Notes: generated by a model from the sequence alone, not told the origin. 64,000 nt of DNA from Luteimonas padinae (GCF_014652935.1 NZ_BMZT01000012.1:18453-82452), one strand, 5' to 3'; positions 27,528 to 37,129 are shown, numbered from the stretch's first letter. Translations and numbers: made by a program.

Positions 27528-28030
27528 AGGCGCGGGTCGTCGTTGCCGGCGACGTCCTCGGTCTGGCGCCTGCGGAAGGCGTCCAGCGCGGCCGCGACCG
27601 CCACGTCACCCGCGGCCGCGAGCTGCGCGGCGGCGAACAGCGCCGCGTTGGCCGCGCCGGCGTTGCCGATCGCGAAGGTCGCCACCGGCACGCCCGCCGG
27701 CATCTGCACGATCGACAGCAGCGAGTCCATGCCGTTGAGCGCCTTCGACTGCACCGGCACGCCCAGCACCGGCAGCGCGGTCTTCGAGGCGAGCATGCCG
27801 GGCAGGTGCGCGGCGCCGCCGGCGCCGGCGATGATCGCCTTCAGGCCGCGGCCGCGCGCGGTGGCGGCGTACTCGAACAGGACGTCCGGCGTGCGGTGCG
27901 CCGACACGACGCGGACCTCGTGCGCGACGCCGAGCTCCTCGAGCTTCTGCGCGGCGTGCTGCATCGTGTCCCAGTCGGAGCGCGAGCCCATCACGATGCC
28001 GACGACGGGCGGGCTGGTGGTGGCGGTCAT
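27524..28030 (-). CDS. purE: N5-carboxyaminoimidazole ribonucleotide mutase
   Basis: A 168-residue class I PurE that rearranges N5-CAIR to CAIR. The signatures are [27 protein letters not shown] with the catalytic His, and [21 protein letters not shown] lies eight bases before ATG 28030. A TTG start at 28048 is rejected because family members start close to the first strand. A TAGAAT-like -10 lies at 28060-28055 on the minus strand. Confidence 0.95.
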   Translation of the reverse strand: MTATTSPPVVGIVMGSRSDWDTMQHAAQKLEELGVAHEVRVVSAHRTPDVLFEYAATARGRGLKAIIAGAGGAAHLPGMLASKTALPVLGVPVQSKALNGMDSLLSIVQMPAGVPVATFAIGNAGAANAALFAAAQLAAAGDVAVAAALDAFRRRQTEDVAGNDDPRL

Positions 28031-28088
28031 GGCCGTCCCCTGTGGCAAAGACGTATTCTAGCGATCCCTCGCGCCAACCGTACCCGCC

Positions 28089-28358
28089 ATGGACCGCAAG
28101 CTGCTCGACATCCTCGTCTGCCCCACCAGCCGCCAGCCGCTGGCCCTGCTGGAGCCTGCCGGGCTGGAGGCGCTGAACCGGGCCATCGCCGCCGGCGGCG
28201 TGAAGCGCGGCGACGACGCGACCCAGGCCGAGCCGCTGCGCGAAGCGCTGGTCACGCGCGACCGCCGCACCGTGTATCGCGTGGACGACGGCATCCCGGT
28301 CCTGCTCGCCGAGGAGGCGATCGCGACCGCGCAGGCCGAAGGCTTCACCGGCGCATGA
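28089..28358 (+). CDS. Trm112-like protein (YcaR type)
   Basis: An 89-residue member of the Trm112p/YcaR family, starting DRKLLDILVCPTSRQPLALL and ending with RVDDGIPVLLAEEA, the conserved C-terminal strand. Homologues with zinc have CPxC at the N-terminus; here the second Cys is Ser (CPTS), so classical zinc binding is unlikely. In eukaryotes Trm112 activates methyltransferases; the bacterial role is unclear. Its stop overlaps the nadC ATG by four bases. Confidence 0.85.
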   Translation: MDRKLLDILVCPTSRQPLALLEPAGLEALNRAIAAGGVKRGDDATQAEPLREALVTRDRRTVYRVDDGIPVLLAEEAIATAQAEGFTGA

Positions 28359-29269
28359 GCGCGGGCGGTCACGGCGCCGGCTTCGCCGCGGACGCATCCG
28401 GCCCGCGCCTGCCAGCCCGCGTCGCCGTGCCGCCGCCCGGGGCGGTCACGGCCGATGTCGAGCGCGCGCTGGCCGAGGACCTCGGCGGCGGCGACGTCAC
28501 CGCCGCGCTGCTTCCCGACGGGCCGGAATCGGCCTACCTGCTGTGCAAGCAAGACGCGGTGATCTGCGGCCGGCCCTGGTTCGACGCCTGCCACCGCGCA
28601 CTCGACCCCGGGGTCCGGATCGACTGGCGCGTGGCCGAAGGCGACCGCGTCCGCGCCGGTACGGTGCTCGCGCTCCTCCACGGCCGCACCCGCGCCCTGG
28701 TCAGCGCGGAACGCACTTCGCTGAACTTCATGCAGACCCTGTCGGGCACGGCCACCGCGACGGCCGCCCACGTCGAGGCCGTGCGTGGCACCCGCGCGCG
28801 CATCCTCGACACCCGCAAGACCCTGCCCGGCCTGCGCATCGCGCAGAAGTACGCCGTGCGCGTCGGCGGCGGCGACAACCACCGCATGGGCCTGTACGAC
28901 GCGGTGATGCTGAAGGAAAACCACGTCCGCGCCGCCGGTTCGATCGGCGCCGCGATCGCCGCCGCGCGCGCCAGCCAGCCCGGCCTGCCGCTGATCGTCG
29001 AAGTGGAGACCCTGGACGAACTGCACGCGGCCCTCGAGGCCGGCTGCGACCGCATCCTGGTCGACGATTTCGACGCCGCGACGCGTCGCGAAGCGGTGCG
29101 CATCGCGGCCGGCCGCATCCCGCTTGAGGTGTCCGGCGGCGTCGACCTCGCGTCGCTGCGCGCCATCGCCGAGGACGGCGTCGACTGCATTTCGATCGGC
29201 GGACTGACCAAGCATGTCCGCGCGGTGGACCTGTCGCTGAAGCTGGGTCCGCCGCCTCCGGCCAGCTAG
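28355..29269 (+). CDS. nadC: nicotinate-nucleotide pyrophosphorylase (carboxylating)
   Basis: A 304-residue type II phosphoribosyltransferase (quinolinate phosphoribosyltransferase) that converts quinolinate and PRPP to nicotinate mononucleotide in de novo NAD synthesis. Family motifs in order: LAEDLGGGDVTAALL, ERTSLNFMQTLSG, ILDTRKTLPGLR, KYAVRVGGGDNHRMGLYD with substrate-binding residues, LKENHVRAAG and SGGVDLASLRAIAEDGVDCISIG. The ATG is coupled to the Trm112-like gene. The end overlaps the convergent FHA gene by four bases. Confidence 0.95.
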   Translation: MSAGGHGAGFAADASGPRLPARVAVPPPGAVTADVERALAEDLGGGDVTAALLPDGPESAYLLCKQDAVICGRPWFDACHRALDPGVRIDWRVAEGDRVRAGTVLALLHGRTRALVSAERTSLNFMQTLSGTATATAAHVEAVRGTRARILDTRKTLPGLRIAQKYAVRVGGGDNHRMGLYDAVMLKENHVRAAGSIGAAIAAARASQPGLPLIVEVETLDELHAALEAGCDRILVDDFDAATRREAVRIAAGRIPLEVSGGVDLASLRAIAEDGVDCISIGGLTKHVRAVDLSLKLGPPPPAS

Positions 29270-29778
29270 CGCAGCAGCAGCACCGCGACCGCGCCCAGCA
29301 CGCCCAGCGCGGCGAGCCACCACCCGCGCGACACGCCGCGCACGGCGGCCGGCGCGCCCCGCCGCGCCGACGGCGCATCGGATGCCGTCGCCGCGCCCGG
29401 CGCCACTACGCGGAACCTCAGCACGTCGATGCCGAGCTCGTCGCCATGCCGTGCCCAGGCGCGCTGCTGCGGCACCTCGTTGAGCAGCCAGCCGTTGGTC
29501 GACCCCAGGTCTTCCACCAGCAGGCCCTCCGCCGTCGGCGTCGGCCGCAGGTGTTCCCGCGATACGCCCGGGTGGTCGAGATGGATGCCGCAGTCGGCCG
29601 CACGTCCCAGCACCGTCGGTCCGACCAGGGGAAAGGTGCGCCCGAAGCCCGCGCCGCTCACGCCCCGCAGCACGAAGCGTGGAAGCGCCGGCCTGACGAC
29701 CGTGGCGGCGACGCGGTCGCGCTCATCCTGCGGCTCGGGTGGAACGGTGGCCGGCTCGGTGCGGGGGTGGCTGTTCAT
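29266..29778 (-). CDS. FHA-domain protein with C-terminal membrane anchor
   Basis: A 170-residue protein. The central forkhead-associated domain shows the phosphothreonine-binding loops: VLGRAADCGIHLDHPGVSREH and EDLGSTNGWLLN. The last 25 residues form one hydrophobic helix (WWLAALGVLGAVAVLLL), so the domain probably faces the cytoplasm from the inner membrane. The phosphorylated partner is unknown; no Ser/Thr kinase gene lies in the window. The start is uncertain: GGAGG lies 16 bases before ATG 29778, and a TTG at 29829 is an in-frame alternative. Confidence 0.78.
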   Translation of the reverse strand: MNSHPRTEPATVPPEPQDERDRVAATVVRPALPRFVLRGVSGAGFGRTFPLVGPTVLGRAADCGIHLDHPGVSREHLRPTPTAEGLLVEDLGSTNGWLLNEVPQQRAWARHGDELGIDVLRFRVVAPGAATASDAPSARRGAPAAVRGVSRGWWLAALGVLGAVAVLLLR

Positions 29779-29858
29779 GCGGGAAAAACTGCGACCTCCT
29801 GCGTGAAGCCCACGCAAAGGCTTGCTCAAACCGCGGGTTGGCCCCAGATTGCCGGACC

Positions 29859-30191
29859 ATGCCCAGTCTGATCCTGCTCATGATAGCCGGCGCCCTCGCG
29901 TATGCGTGGTGGAATGCCGCGCGTGCCGCCAGCGAACACGCGATCCAGGTCGGCCATTCCGCCTGCCGCGCCGCGGGCGTGCAGCTGCTCGACCAGACCG
30001 TGCACGCCGTGGGCCTGCGCCTGCGACGCCGCGACGACGGCCGCCTCGGGCTGGAACGCAGCTTCCGCTTCGAGTATTCGCACGACGGCATGGACCGGCA
30101 GCGCGGGCGCATGGTGTTCCATGGCACGCGCCTGGTGTCGTTCACCGGACCCGCGCCGGCGGTGGCGTCGGGCCTGCTCGGCGGCGACTGA
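29859..30191 (+). CDS. DUF3301-family protein
   Basis: A 110-residue protein with one N-terminal hydrophobic helix (SLILLMIAGALAYAWW), followed by a cytoplasmic-looking part with QLLDQTVHAVGLRLRRR and RSFRFEYSHDGMDRQRG. This is the pattern of the DUF3301 family of proteobacterial proteins of unknown function. It is divergent from the FHA gene and converges on sspB, five bases apart. Confidence 0.8.
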   Translation: MPSLILLMIAGALAYAWWNAARAASEHAIQVGHSACRAAGVQLLDQTVHAVGLRLRRRDDGRLGLERSFRFEYSHDGMDRQRGRMVFHGTRLVSFTGPAPAVASGLLGGD

Positions 30192-30196
30192 GCGGG

Positions 30197-30721
30197 TTAC
30201 TTCACGACGCGCAGGTGGGCGCCGCGCTTTGGAGCCGGCCCGCCGTCGTTGTCGTCGCCGTCCCCACCCTCGTCGTCGCCGATGCCACCGGGCACCACGC
30301 CGAGCACGACTTCGCCCGCCGGCTCCGCGCCGCTGCCGCCGTCGGCATCAGCATCGGCGACCCCGTCATCCTCACCGGACGCACCCGCCAGCCCCTGGTC
30401 TTCGGGCAGCGCCATGCCCTGCCCGGTCTCGCGCGCGTAGATCGCGAGCACGGCGGCAATGGGGACCTGGACCGGGTGGCTGACCCCGCCGAAGCGTGCG
30501 GTGAAACTCACCGCTTCGTTGTCCATGGCCAGGCGCACGACCGCACGCTCGGCCACGTTGAGGACCACGCGGCCCTCCTTGACGGTGTGCGCGGGCACGC
30601 GCACGCCCTGGCGGGTCGCGTCCACCAGCAGGTGGGGCGTCATCCCGTTGTCCACGATCCACTCGTACAGCGCCCGCAGGAGATAGGGGCGATGGCTGGT
30701 CATCCGGGAAACATCGTTCAT
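30197..30721 (-). CDS. sspB: ClpXP protease specificity-enhancing factor SspB
   Basis: A 174-residue adaptor that tethers ssrA-tagged proteins to ClpXP. The substrate-binding domain occupies residues 7-115 (HRPYLLRALYEW, TPHLLVDAT, NVAERAVVRLAMDNEAVSFTARFGG). A long, acidic Asp/Gly-rich linker leads to the ClpX-binding tail ending KRGAHLRVVK. The second Met at 30703 matches the usual start of the family; 30721 is the first ATG. TAGAAT ends six bases before 30721 and no Shine-Dalgarno sequence is seen. It follows sspA after 28 bases and may be transcribed with it. Confidence 0.92.
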   Translation of the reverse strand: MNDVSRMTSHRPYLLRALYEWIVDNGMTPHLLVDATRQGVRVPAHTVKEGRVVLNVAERAVVRLAMDNEAVSFTARFGGVSHPVQVPIAAVLAIYARETGQGMALPEDQGLAGASGEDDGVADADADGGSGAEPAGEVVLGVVPGGIGDDEGGDGDDNDGGPAPKRGAHLRVVK

Positions 30722-30749
30722 GCCCGGATTCTAGCGCGGGACGGCGACT

Positions 30750-31385
30750 TCAGGCCGGAAGCTCCCGCAGGTTGCGCTCCTGCGGAGTGAGGCTGCGCGT
30801 GAATCCCGGGTTGCGGAAGATGCGGTTTCCGTAATCCTCGATCGCCTTGCCGTCCTTGGGCAGCGGGACGCCCAGGGACTCGAGGCGCCAGATGATCGGC
30901 GCCATGGCGCAGTCGGCCAGGCTCATTTCGGGATTGAGGAAGAACTTGTAGGCCTTGAACAGCGGCACCGAGGTGGCGACCAGCTCCTTCAGGCGCTTGC
31001 GCGCGGCATCGGCATTGGCCTTGGTGCCAGTCTGGATGGCGCGGACTTCCGGCACCCAGTCGTGCTCCAGCCGCAGCATCGCCAGCCGCAGGCGTGCGCG
31101 CGAAAGCGGGTCGACGGGCATCAGCGGCGGATGCGGATAGCGCTCGTCCAGGTATTCGGTGACCACGCTCGCGGCGTACAGGACCAGGTCGCGCTCGACC
31201 AGGGTCGGCACCGAGTGGTACGGGTTGAGGTCGATCAGGTCTTCCGGAGGGTCCTTCGGGTCGACCGTGATCAGGTCGTAGGTGACGCCCTTGGCCGCGA
31301 GCACCAGCCGCACCCGGTGGCAGAGGACGTCGTCGGCCGAGGAAAAGAGCGTGAGTGCATTACGCATGCGCGGACTCGCTGCCAT
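30750..31385 (-). CDS. sspA: stringent starvation protein A
   Basis: A 211-residue glutathione S-transferase-fold protein that binds RNA polymerase and activates genes under starvation and acid stress. The N-terminal thioredoxin-like half (LTLFSSADDVLCHRVRLVLAAKG, then NPYHSVPTLVERDLVLY) and the helical C-terminal half (MPVDPLSRARLRLAML, LNPEMSLADCAMAPIIWRL) are both intact. It lies downstream of petABC in the same direction, an order common in beta- and gammaproteobacteria. Two adjacent ATG codons (31388, 31385) are possible; GGGAGAG precedes them. Confidence 0.93.
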   Translation of the reverse strand: MAASPRMRNALTLFSSADDVLCHRVRLVLAAKGVTYDLITVDPKDPPEDLIDLNPYHSVPTLVERDLVLYAASVVTEYLDERYPHPPLMPVDPLSRARLRLAMLRLEHDWVPEVRAIQTGTKANADAARKRLKELVATSVPLFKAYKFFLNPEMSLADCAMAPIIWRLESLGVPLPKDGKAIEDYGNRIFRNPGFTRSLTPQERNLRELPA

Positions 31386-31430
31386 CATCGAACAACTCTC
31401 CCGCGGCCGGAATCCGCCAGCCGCATTGGC

Positions 31431-31453
31431 GCCGCCCGCCCCTCGCGGGCGGC
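31431..31453 (-). terminator. GC hairpin between petC and sspA
   Basis: A perfect 9-bp stem (GCCGCCCGC at 31431-31439 and GCGGGCGGC at 31445-31453) with a five-base loop. There is no U-run after it on the minus strand, so it may attenuate or protect the petC 3' end rather than terminate fully. Confidence 0.4.
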
Positions 31454-31476
31454 TGCCCGGTTCCCTGCCGTCGCCG

Positions 31477-32229
31477 TCAGTGGACGTCCTTCCAGTATTC
31501 CTTCTTCAGCAGCCAGGCGAGGAAGGTGAAGAACGCCAGGAACAGCATCACCCACACGCCCAGCGCCTCGCGCTTGGTCGCGATCGGCTCGCCCGCGTAC
31601 TCGAGGAACGCGGTGATGTCGCGCGCGGCCTGGTCGAACTGCGCACCATCCATGCTGCCCGGCTGCGCCACTTCGAGGCGGTCGATGGCCGGCTCGCCGG
31701 TGGCGGCGTCGGTGCTGCCGTAGACCGGGCGCTGCACGCCCTGCATCTCCCACAGCACGTTCGGCATCGAGGCGTTCGGGAACACCGTGTTGTTCCAGCC
31801 CAGCGGACGCTCCTCGTCGATGTAGAACGACTTGAGGTAGCTGTAGATCCAGTCGCCGCCACGCACGCGCGAGGTCAGGCTGAGGTCCGGCGGCACGGTG
31901 CCGAACCACTCCGCCGCGCCTTCGGCCGGCATGGCGGTGAGGATCTGCTCGCCGAACTTGGCGCCGGTGAAGTTGAGGTTCGCCATGACCTCCTCCTCGG
32001 TCAGCCCCAGATCCTCGGCCATGCGCGAATAGCGCAGGTACTTGAGGGAGTGGCAGGACGAGCAGTAGTTCATGAACAGCTGGGCGCCACGCTGCAGCGA
32101 GGCCTTGTCGCCCAGGTCGGTACCGGCGTGCTGCAGCGGGCCGCCCGAGGCGGCCAGGGCGGAAAACGAGAGCAGCATGGAGGCCGCGAAGGCCGCGACG
32201 CGGGTGATCAGGGTCATGGGCTTAGTCAT
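31477..32229 (-). CDS. petC: cytochrome c1 of the bc1 complex
   Basis: A 250-residue membrane-anchored cytochrome. A signal peptide (residues 1-27) leads to the periplasmic domain with the covalent haem site CSSCH and the distal Met in the MPNVLWEM region. A C-terminal transmembrane anchor (WVMLFLAFFTFLAWLL) is followed by a basic tail. It accepts electrons from the Rieske protein and passes them to soluble or membrane cytochrome c. ATG 32229 overlaps the end of petB by eight bases; an ATG at 32217 is an alternative. Confidence 0.94.
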   Translation of the reverse strand: MTKPMTLITRVAAFAASMLLSFSALAASGGPLQHAGTDLGDKASLQRGAQLFMNYCSSCHSLKYLRYSRMAEDLGLTEEEVMANLNFTGAKFGEQILTAMPAEGAAEWFGTVPPDLSLTSRVRGGDWIYSYLKSFYIDEERPLGWNNTVFPNASMPNVLWEMQGVQRPVYGSTDAATGEPAIDRLEVAQPGSMDGAQFDQAARDITAFLEYAGEPIATKREALGVWVMLFLAFFTFLAWLLKKEYWKDVH

Positions 32230-33481
32230 GCGTCGTCACCCGCTCCGGAACCGGCTTGGTCTTGTCGATCGCCGTCCACAACGGCATGGTCAGGAAGAAC
32301 AGGAAGTAGAACGCGGTCAGGAAGCGGCCGACGATGGTCTCGACCGGATCCGTGCCCGGGCCCGCGCCGATCTTGCCGAGCCAGACGAAGCTGACCGCGA
32401 ACAGGCCCAGCAGCACCTTGGACATCAGGCCGCGGTAGCGGTAGGACTTGACCTTGGCGCGGTCCAGCCACGGCACCAGGAACAGGATCGCGATCGCGCC
32501 GAACATCACCAGGACGCCGCCGAGCTTGTTCGGGACCACGCGCAGCATCGCGTAGTAAGGCGTGTAGTACCACACCGGCTTGATGTGCTCGGGCGTCACC
32601 AGGCGGTTGGCCTCGGTGAAGTTGTCATGCTCCAGGAACCAGCCGCCGAAGGCCGGTGCGAAGAAGATGATGAACGCCGCGATCATCAGGAAGAAACCGA
32701 CGTAGAAGGTGTCCTTCACCGTGTAGTACGGGTGGAAGGGGACGCCATCTGCAGGCGCGGTCTTCGACCAGCGGTTGCCCTTCGGGCCCTTCTTGATCTC
32801 GACGCCGTCGGGGTTGTTCGAACCGACCTCGTGCAGCGCGAAGATGTGCAGCACCACCAGCAGCAGCAGCACCAGCGGCAGCGCGATCACGTGCAGGGCG
32901 AAGAAGCGGTTGAGCGTGGCGTCGCTGGGCAGGTAGTCGCCCATGATCCACTCGACCAGGCCGTTGCCGATCACCGGGATGGCGCCGAACAGCGAGATGA
33001 TCACCTTCGCGCCCCAGAACGACATCTGGCCCCAGGGCAGCACGTAGCCCAGGAACGCCTCGGCCATCAGCACCAGGTAGATCAGCATGCCGAGGATCCA
33101 CACCAGCTCGCGCGGCTTCTGGTAGCTGCCGTACATCAGCCCGCGGAACATGTGGATGTAGACCACGATGAAGAACAGCGAGGCGCCGGTGGAGTGCATG
33201 TACCGGATCAGCCAGCCCCACTCCACGTCGCGCATGATGTATTCCACCGAGGCGAAGGCCTCGGCCGCGGACGGCTTGTAGTGCATCGTCAGGAAGATGC
33301 CGGTGACGATCTGGTTGACCAGCACCACGATCGACAGCACGCCGAAGATGTACCAGATGTTGAAGTTCTTCGGCGCGTAGTACTCGGACATGTGCTTCCG
33401 GTACACGGGCATCATGCCCGGTGCGCGCTCGTTGACCCAGTCCGCCACCGTGTTGGCGGTACGCATGATCACGTTGGACAT
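32222..33481 (-). CDS. petB: cytochrome b of the bc1 complex
   Basis: A 419-residue polytopic protein carrying both b haems and the quinol and quinone sites. The four haem-ligand His residues are in the expected helices (RYMHSTGASLF and FALHVIALPLV regions). The Qo-site PEWY-like loop appears as TPEHIKPVWYYTPYYAMLR, and GYVLPWGQMSFWGAKVI is the usual family segment. It begins three bases after petA, in the order petA-petB-petC. Confidence 0.95.
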   Translation of the reverse strand: MSNVIMRTANTVADWVNERAPGMMPVYRKHMSEYYAPKNFNIWYIFGVLSIVVLVNQIVTGIFLTMHYKPSAAEAFASVEYIMRDVEWGWLIRYMHSTGASLFFIVVYIHMFRGLMYGSYQKPRELVWILGMLIYLVLMAEAFLGYVLPWGQMSFWGAKVIISLFGAIPVIGNGLVEWIMGDYLPSDATLNRFFALHVIALPLVLLLLVVLHIFALHEVGSNNPDGVEIKKGPKGNRWSKTAPADGVPFHPYYTVKDTFYVGFFLMIAAFIIFFAPAFGGWFLEHDNFTEANRLVTPEHIKPVWYYTPYYAMLRVVPNKLGGVLVMFGAIAILFLVPWLDRAKVKSYRYRGLMSKVLLGLFAVSFVWLGKIGAGPGTDPVETIVGRFLTAFYFLFFLTMPLWTAIDKTKPVPERVTTHD

Positions 33482-33484
33482 GGC

Positions 33485-34120
33485 TTACGCGGCCCCCTGC
33501 GGATCGACGCCGACGACGATGGTGGTGTCGTCGGCGAAATGGTGCGGCGGCACCACGAGGTTGGTCGGTGCCGGCACGCCCTGGTAGACGCGGCCGGCCA
33601 TGTCGAACTTCGACTTGTGGCAGGGGCAGAAGTAGCCGCCCTTCCATTCCGGATCGAACGGCGCCGGGCCGATCTTGGCGACCATCTCCGGCGAGCAGCC
33701 GAGGTGGGTGCAGAGGCCGACGAGCACCGAGATTTCAGGCTTCAGCGAGCGCAGCTCGGGGTTGGCCTGCCGGATGTAGTCGGGCTGCTGCTCGACGTTC
33801 TCGGACTTCGGGTCGCGCAGCTGGTCGTCCAGCGTCGGCAGCGCCTGCAGGACGGCCTGCGAGCGCTTGACGATCCAGATCGGCTGGCCGCGCCACTCGA
33901 GGATCATGCGCTCGCCCTCGGCCAGCGCGCTGATGTCCGCGGTCACCGGCGCACCGGCCAGCTGTGCGCGCTGGCTCGGGAACCAGGTCTTGATGAACGG
34001 AATCGCGGCGACGCCGACGCCTGCCGCGCCGACCACCGCCGTCGTGGCTGTGAGGAACCGGCGGCGGCCGTTGTCGACCGTGCCCCCCTCGACAGGATCC
34101 ATAACCCCTTCGTTGCCCAT
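33485..34120 (-). CDS. petA: ubiquinol-cytochrome c reductase Rieske iron-sulfur subunit
   Basis: A 211-residue Rieske protein. A twin-arginine motif RRRFLTATT precedes a hydrophobic anchor, consistent with Tat export. The soluble domain carries the cluster ligands in CTHLGC and CPCHKSKFD. GGAG lies just before ATG 34120. A possible -10 (TACACT, about 34215-34210) lies upstream on the minus strand. It is the first gene of petABC, probably followed by sspA and sspB. Confidence 0.95.
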   Translation of the reverse strand: MGNEGVMDPVEGGTVDNGRRRFLTATTAVVGAAGVGVAAIPFIKTWFPSQRAQLAGAPVTADISALAEGERMILEWRGQPIWIVKRSQAVLQALPTLDDQLRDPKSENVEQQPDYIRQANPELRSLKPEISVLVGLCTHLGCSPEMVAKIGPAPFDPEWKGGYFCPCHKSKFDMAGRVYQGVPAPTNLVVPPHHFADDTTIVVGVDPQGAA

Positions 34121-34262
34121 CGCCACTCCGGAAAACCTACGGTCGCTTGTGTGTGTACTGGCTGCCGCGCGCGCAGCCTCCGTAACCGGAGACGCGCCGC
34201 AAAGACGATGAAGTGTAGCGGAACGCCGATTCGGGGGACAACGTCGGCGGCCCCGGACCCGC

Positions 34263-35228
34263 TCAGTTCGCCGCCAGCTGGGCCCGGTAACGGTCCGCCA
34301 GGACGCCGACGCGCTCCACATAGCGCCGCGTCTCGTTGTACGGCGGCACGCCCTTGTGGCGGTCCACGGCGCCCTCGCCGGCGTTGTAGCCGGCCGCGGC
34401 CAGCGTCAGGTCGCCGTTGAACCGCTTGAGCAGCCACGCCAGGTATTTGACGCCGCCGCGGATGTTCTGCGAGGGATCGAAGGCGTTGACCACGCCGAAC
34501 CGGTCGGCGGTGGCGGGCATCAGCTGCATCAGCCCCTGCGCGCCGACGCGGGACAGGGCATTGGGATTGAACGCCGATTCGGCGTGCATGACGGCGCGGA
34601 TGATCGCCTCCTCGACGCCGAACTCCTGCGCGGCCGCCCTGACCTCCGCGTTGTAGGCGACGGTGTTGAGCCGCACGTTGGAGAAATTGAGACCCGGCGA
34701 GCCGCAGGCATAGCAGGATTCGAAGAAACTGTAGCGGATGGTGCGCACCGCGCCATCACCGCCGCCGCCCGCGGGCCTGCGGCTGGTGTAGTGGCGAACC
34801 CCGTCCTTGACGTAGGAATACACCTGCCCCTGCACCAGGCGGCGCGAGCCGGCGCTGGCCGAAGGCGCCGACGGCACCTGGACCGACGGGGAGCCCGACG
34901 CCGTGCCACCCGCGCCGCCCATGAACGTCGAGGGCGCATTGGCATTGATCGAGGCCGGCGAACCGGCCACCGCCGTCGATGCGGTCGCGGCCCCGACGGC
35001 CCCGGGCGTGGTCGATGGCCGGCTCGGCCGAGAGGGCCGGCTGGGGCGGTAGGTGGTGGCGACCGAGCAGTTGGCGCCACTGATGCGGCGGCTGACGTAG
35101 CTGGTGACGCCGTCGCCGGTCTCGCAGCGGTAGATGGTGCCGGCCACGGCGGGGCCGGCCGCGCCCACGCAGGCCAGGCCGATCATCGCCGCCCAGGCGA
35201 ACCCCAGGGTTGTGCCGTAGCGCTTCAT
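34263..35228 (-). CDS. secreted lytic transglycosylase (SLT domain)
   Basis: A 321-residue periplasmic peptidoglycan-cleaving enzyme. A signal peptide ends near AVAG. The mature N-terminus resembles a DUF4124-like module ([17 protein letters not shown]) and is followed by a PSR repeat linker (three copies of Pro-Ser-Arg) and a low-complexity Ala/Gly/Ser region. The C-terminal SLT domain has the catalytic Glu in [12 protein letters not shown], then [32 protein letters not shown] and [18 protein letters not shown] precedes ATG 35228. Divergent from miaB. Confidence 0.9.
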   Translation of the reverse strand: MKRYGTTLGFAWAAMIGLACVGAAGPAVAGTIYRCETGDGVTSYVSRRISGANCSVATTYRPSRPSRPSRPSTTPGAVGAATASTAVAGSPASINANAPSTFMGGAGGTASGSPSVQVPSAPSASAGSRRLVQGQVYSYVKDGVRHYTSRRPAGGGGDGAVRTIRYSFFESCYACGSPGLNFSNVRLNTVAYNAEVRAAAQEFGVEEAIIRAVMHAESAFNPNALSRVGAQGLMQLMPATADRFGVVNAFDPSQNIRGGVKYLAWLLKRFNGDLTLAAAGYNAGEGAVDRHKGVPPYNETRRYVERVGVLADRYRAQLAAN

Positions 35229-35406
35229 CCCCGCCCCTCCATTCGCGCGCAGTCTCCTATCTTGGAGGGGCCTTGCCAAGGCCCGGAACCGTGACCACGC
35301 CCTGGGAAACGCCACCCGCCCGCCACCGCGGCCAGCGCCGCCCGCGGTTTACACTGCGCGACCACCCTCATCCGGCCCGGACTCACCGCCGCGCCCCGGA
35401 CCCGCC

Positions 35407-36801
35407 ATGACCCACGACCAGACCCTGCCGGACGACGCGTCCGCCGCCCCCGCCCGCGGCAAGCTCTTCATCCAGACCCACGGCTGCCAGATGAACGAGT
35501 ACGACTCGGCCCGCATGGCCGACGTACTGGCTGCCTCCGACGGCCTGGAACTCACCACGAACGTCGAAGAAGCCGACGTGATCCTGGTCAATACCTGCTC
35601 GATCCGCGAAAAAGCGCAGGAGAAGGTGTTCAGCCAGCTGGGCCGCTGGAAGGCGCTGAAGCAGGGCGGGCGCCCGGTCCTGATCGGCGTGGGCGGCTGC
35701 GTGGCCAGCCAGGAGGGCGACGCGATCGTGAAGCGCGCGCCCTTCGTCGACCTGGTGTTCGGCCCGCAGACCCTGCACCGGCTGCCGGAGCTGCTGCGCG
35801 GCCGGCGCGAATCGGGCCGCCCCCAGGTCGACATCAGCTTCCCCGAGATCGAAAAGTTCGACCGCCTGCCCGAACCGCGCGCGGAGGGCCCCAGCGCCTT
35901 CGTCTCGATCATGGAGGGCTGCAGCAAGTACTGCTCGTTCTGCGTGGTGCCCTACACCCGCGGCGAAGAGGTCAGCCGGCCGTTCGAGGACGTGCTGGTG
36001 GAGGTGATGCAGCTCGCGGCCCAGGGCGTGCGCGAGGTCAACCTGCTGGGGCAGAACGTCAACGCCTACCGCGGACCGATGGGCGAAGGCGGCGACACGG
36101 CCGATCTCGGCCTGCTGATCCGCACCATCGCCGAGATCGAGGGCATCGACCGCATCCGCTTCACCACCTCGCACCCGCTGGAGTTCTCCGACTCGCTGGT
36201 GGAGGCCTACCGCGACGTGCCGCAGCTGGCCAACTACCTGCACCTGCCGGTGCAGTCGGGCTCGGACCGCATCCTCTCGGCGATGAAGCGCGGCTACACC
36301 GCCTTGGAGTTCAAGCAGAAGATCCGCAAGCTGCGCGCGGTGCGCCCGGACATCTCGATCTCGTCGGACTTCATCGTGGGCTTCCCCGGCGAGACCGACG
36401 CCGACTTCGAGAAGACCATGAAGCTGATCGAGGACGTGGGCTTCGACCAGTCGTTCTCCTTCATCTATTCGCGCCGCCCGGGCACGCCGGCCGCCGACCT
36501 CGAGGACAGCGTGTCCAGCGAGGTGAAGCACGCGCGGCTGTCGCGGCTGCAGGCGCACATCAACGAGTACTCGGCCGGCATCTCGCAGGCCATGGTGGGT
36601 AGCGTGCAGCGGGTGCTCGTCACCGGCCCCTCGCGCAGGAATGCCGAGGAGCTGACCGGAAAGACCGAGAACATGCGCTCGGTGAACTTCGCCGCCCCCC
36701 CGCGCCTGGTCGGGCAGTTCGTCGACGTGGTGGTCACCGAAGCCCGCAGCAATTCGCTGCGCGGCCGTGTCGTCACGGCCGACGCGACGGGTGTGGGCTG
36801 A
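35407..36801 (+). CDS. miaB: tRNA-2-methylthio-N6-dimethylallyladenosine synthase
   Basis: A 464-residue radical-SAM methylthiotransferase that modifies A37 of UNN-reading tRNAs. The N-terminal UPF0004 domain holds the auxiliary cluster Cys residues ([28 protein letters not shown]). The radical-SAM motif is [26 protein letters not shown] and [14 protein letters not shown] follow, and a TRAM domain ends the protein. A -10-like TACACT lies at about 35350. It heads the miaB-phoH-ybeY-corC cluster, conserved widely in proteobacteria. Confidence 0.96.
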   Translation: MTHDQTLPDDASAAPARGKLFIQTHGCQMNEYDSARMADVLAASDGLELTTNVEEADVILVNTCSIREKAQEKVFSQLGRWKALKQGGRPVLIGVGGCVASQEGDAIVKRAPFVDLVFGPQTLHRLPELLRGRRESGRPQVDISFPEIEKFDRLPEPRAEGPSAFVSIMEGCSKYCSFCVVPYTRGEEVSRPFEDVLVEVMQLAAQGVREVNLLGQNVNAYRGPMGEGGDTADLGLLIRTIAEIEGIDRIRFTTSHPLEFSDSLVEAYRDVPQLANYLHLPVQSGSDRILSAMKRGYTALEFKQKIRKLRAVRPDISISSDFIVGFPGETDADFEKTMKLIEDVGFDQSFSFIYSRRPGTPAADLEDSVSSEVKHARLSRLQAHINEYSAGISQAMVGSVQRVLVTGPSRRNAEELTGKTENMRSVNFAAPPRLVGQFVDVVVTEARSNSLRGRVVTADATGVG

Positions 36802-36811
36802 AGCCCGCGAC

Positions 36812-37054
36812 GTGGCGCAGGACCGGCATCCGGCATCGCCCCGCGGCAGGCGCCGCGCCGATCCGCTGGGACTCTGGCTCTGCGGCCTGGCCGCGCTCGG
36901 CCTGGCCCGGGCATGGCTGTACCTGGTGCGCGATGCCGGTGCCGCGGGCGCCGTCGGCTGGATCTGGTTCGGCGGCTCGGTGCTGCTGGGCGTGGCCGGA
37001 CTGGTCCTGCTCCTGCGCGGCCTGCGCCCCGGCCGCCCGGACCGCGGGACCTGA
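36812..37054 (+). CDS. small hypothetical membrane protein
   Basis: About 80 residues with two predicted transmembrane helices (GLWLCGLAALGLARAWLYLV and WIWFGGSVLLGVAGLVLLL), a basic N-terminus and a basic C-terminus. The start is unclear: GTG 36812 begins just after the miaB stop, while GTG 36791 or 36767 would overlap miaB. No Shine-Dalgarno sequence decides. I recognise no family. It sits between miaB and phoH where the cluster is usually uninterrupted. Confidence 0.5.
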   Translation: MAQDRHPASPRGRRRADPLGLWLCGLAALGLARAWLYLVRDAGAAGAVGWIWFGGSVLLGVAGLVLLLRGLRPGRPDRGT

Positions 37055-37129
37055 TCCGCACGCCTGCCGCCTGCAATATCGCGGCCGCGTGCACGCACGT
37101 CACATCGGCCCGCGCTACCCTTCCGGCCT

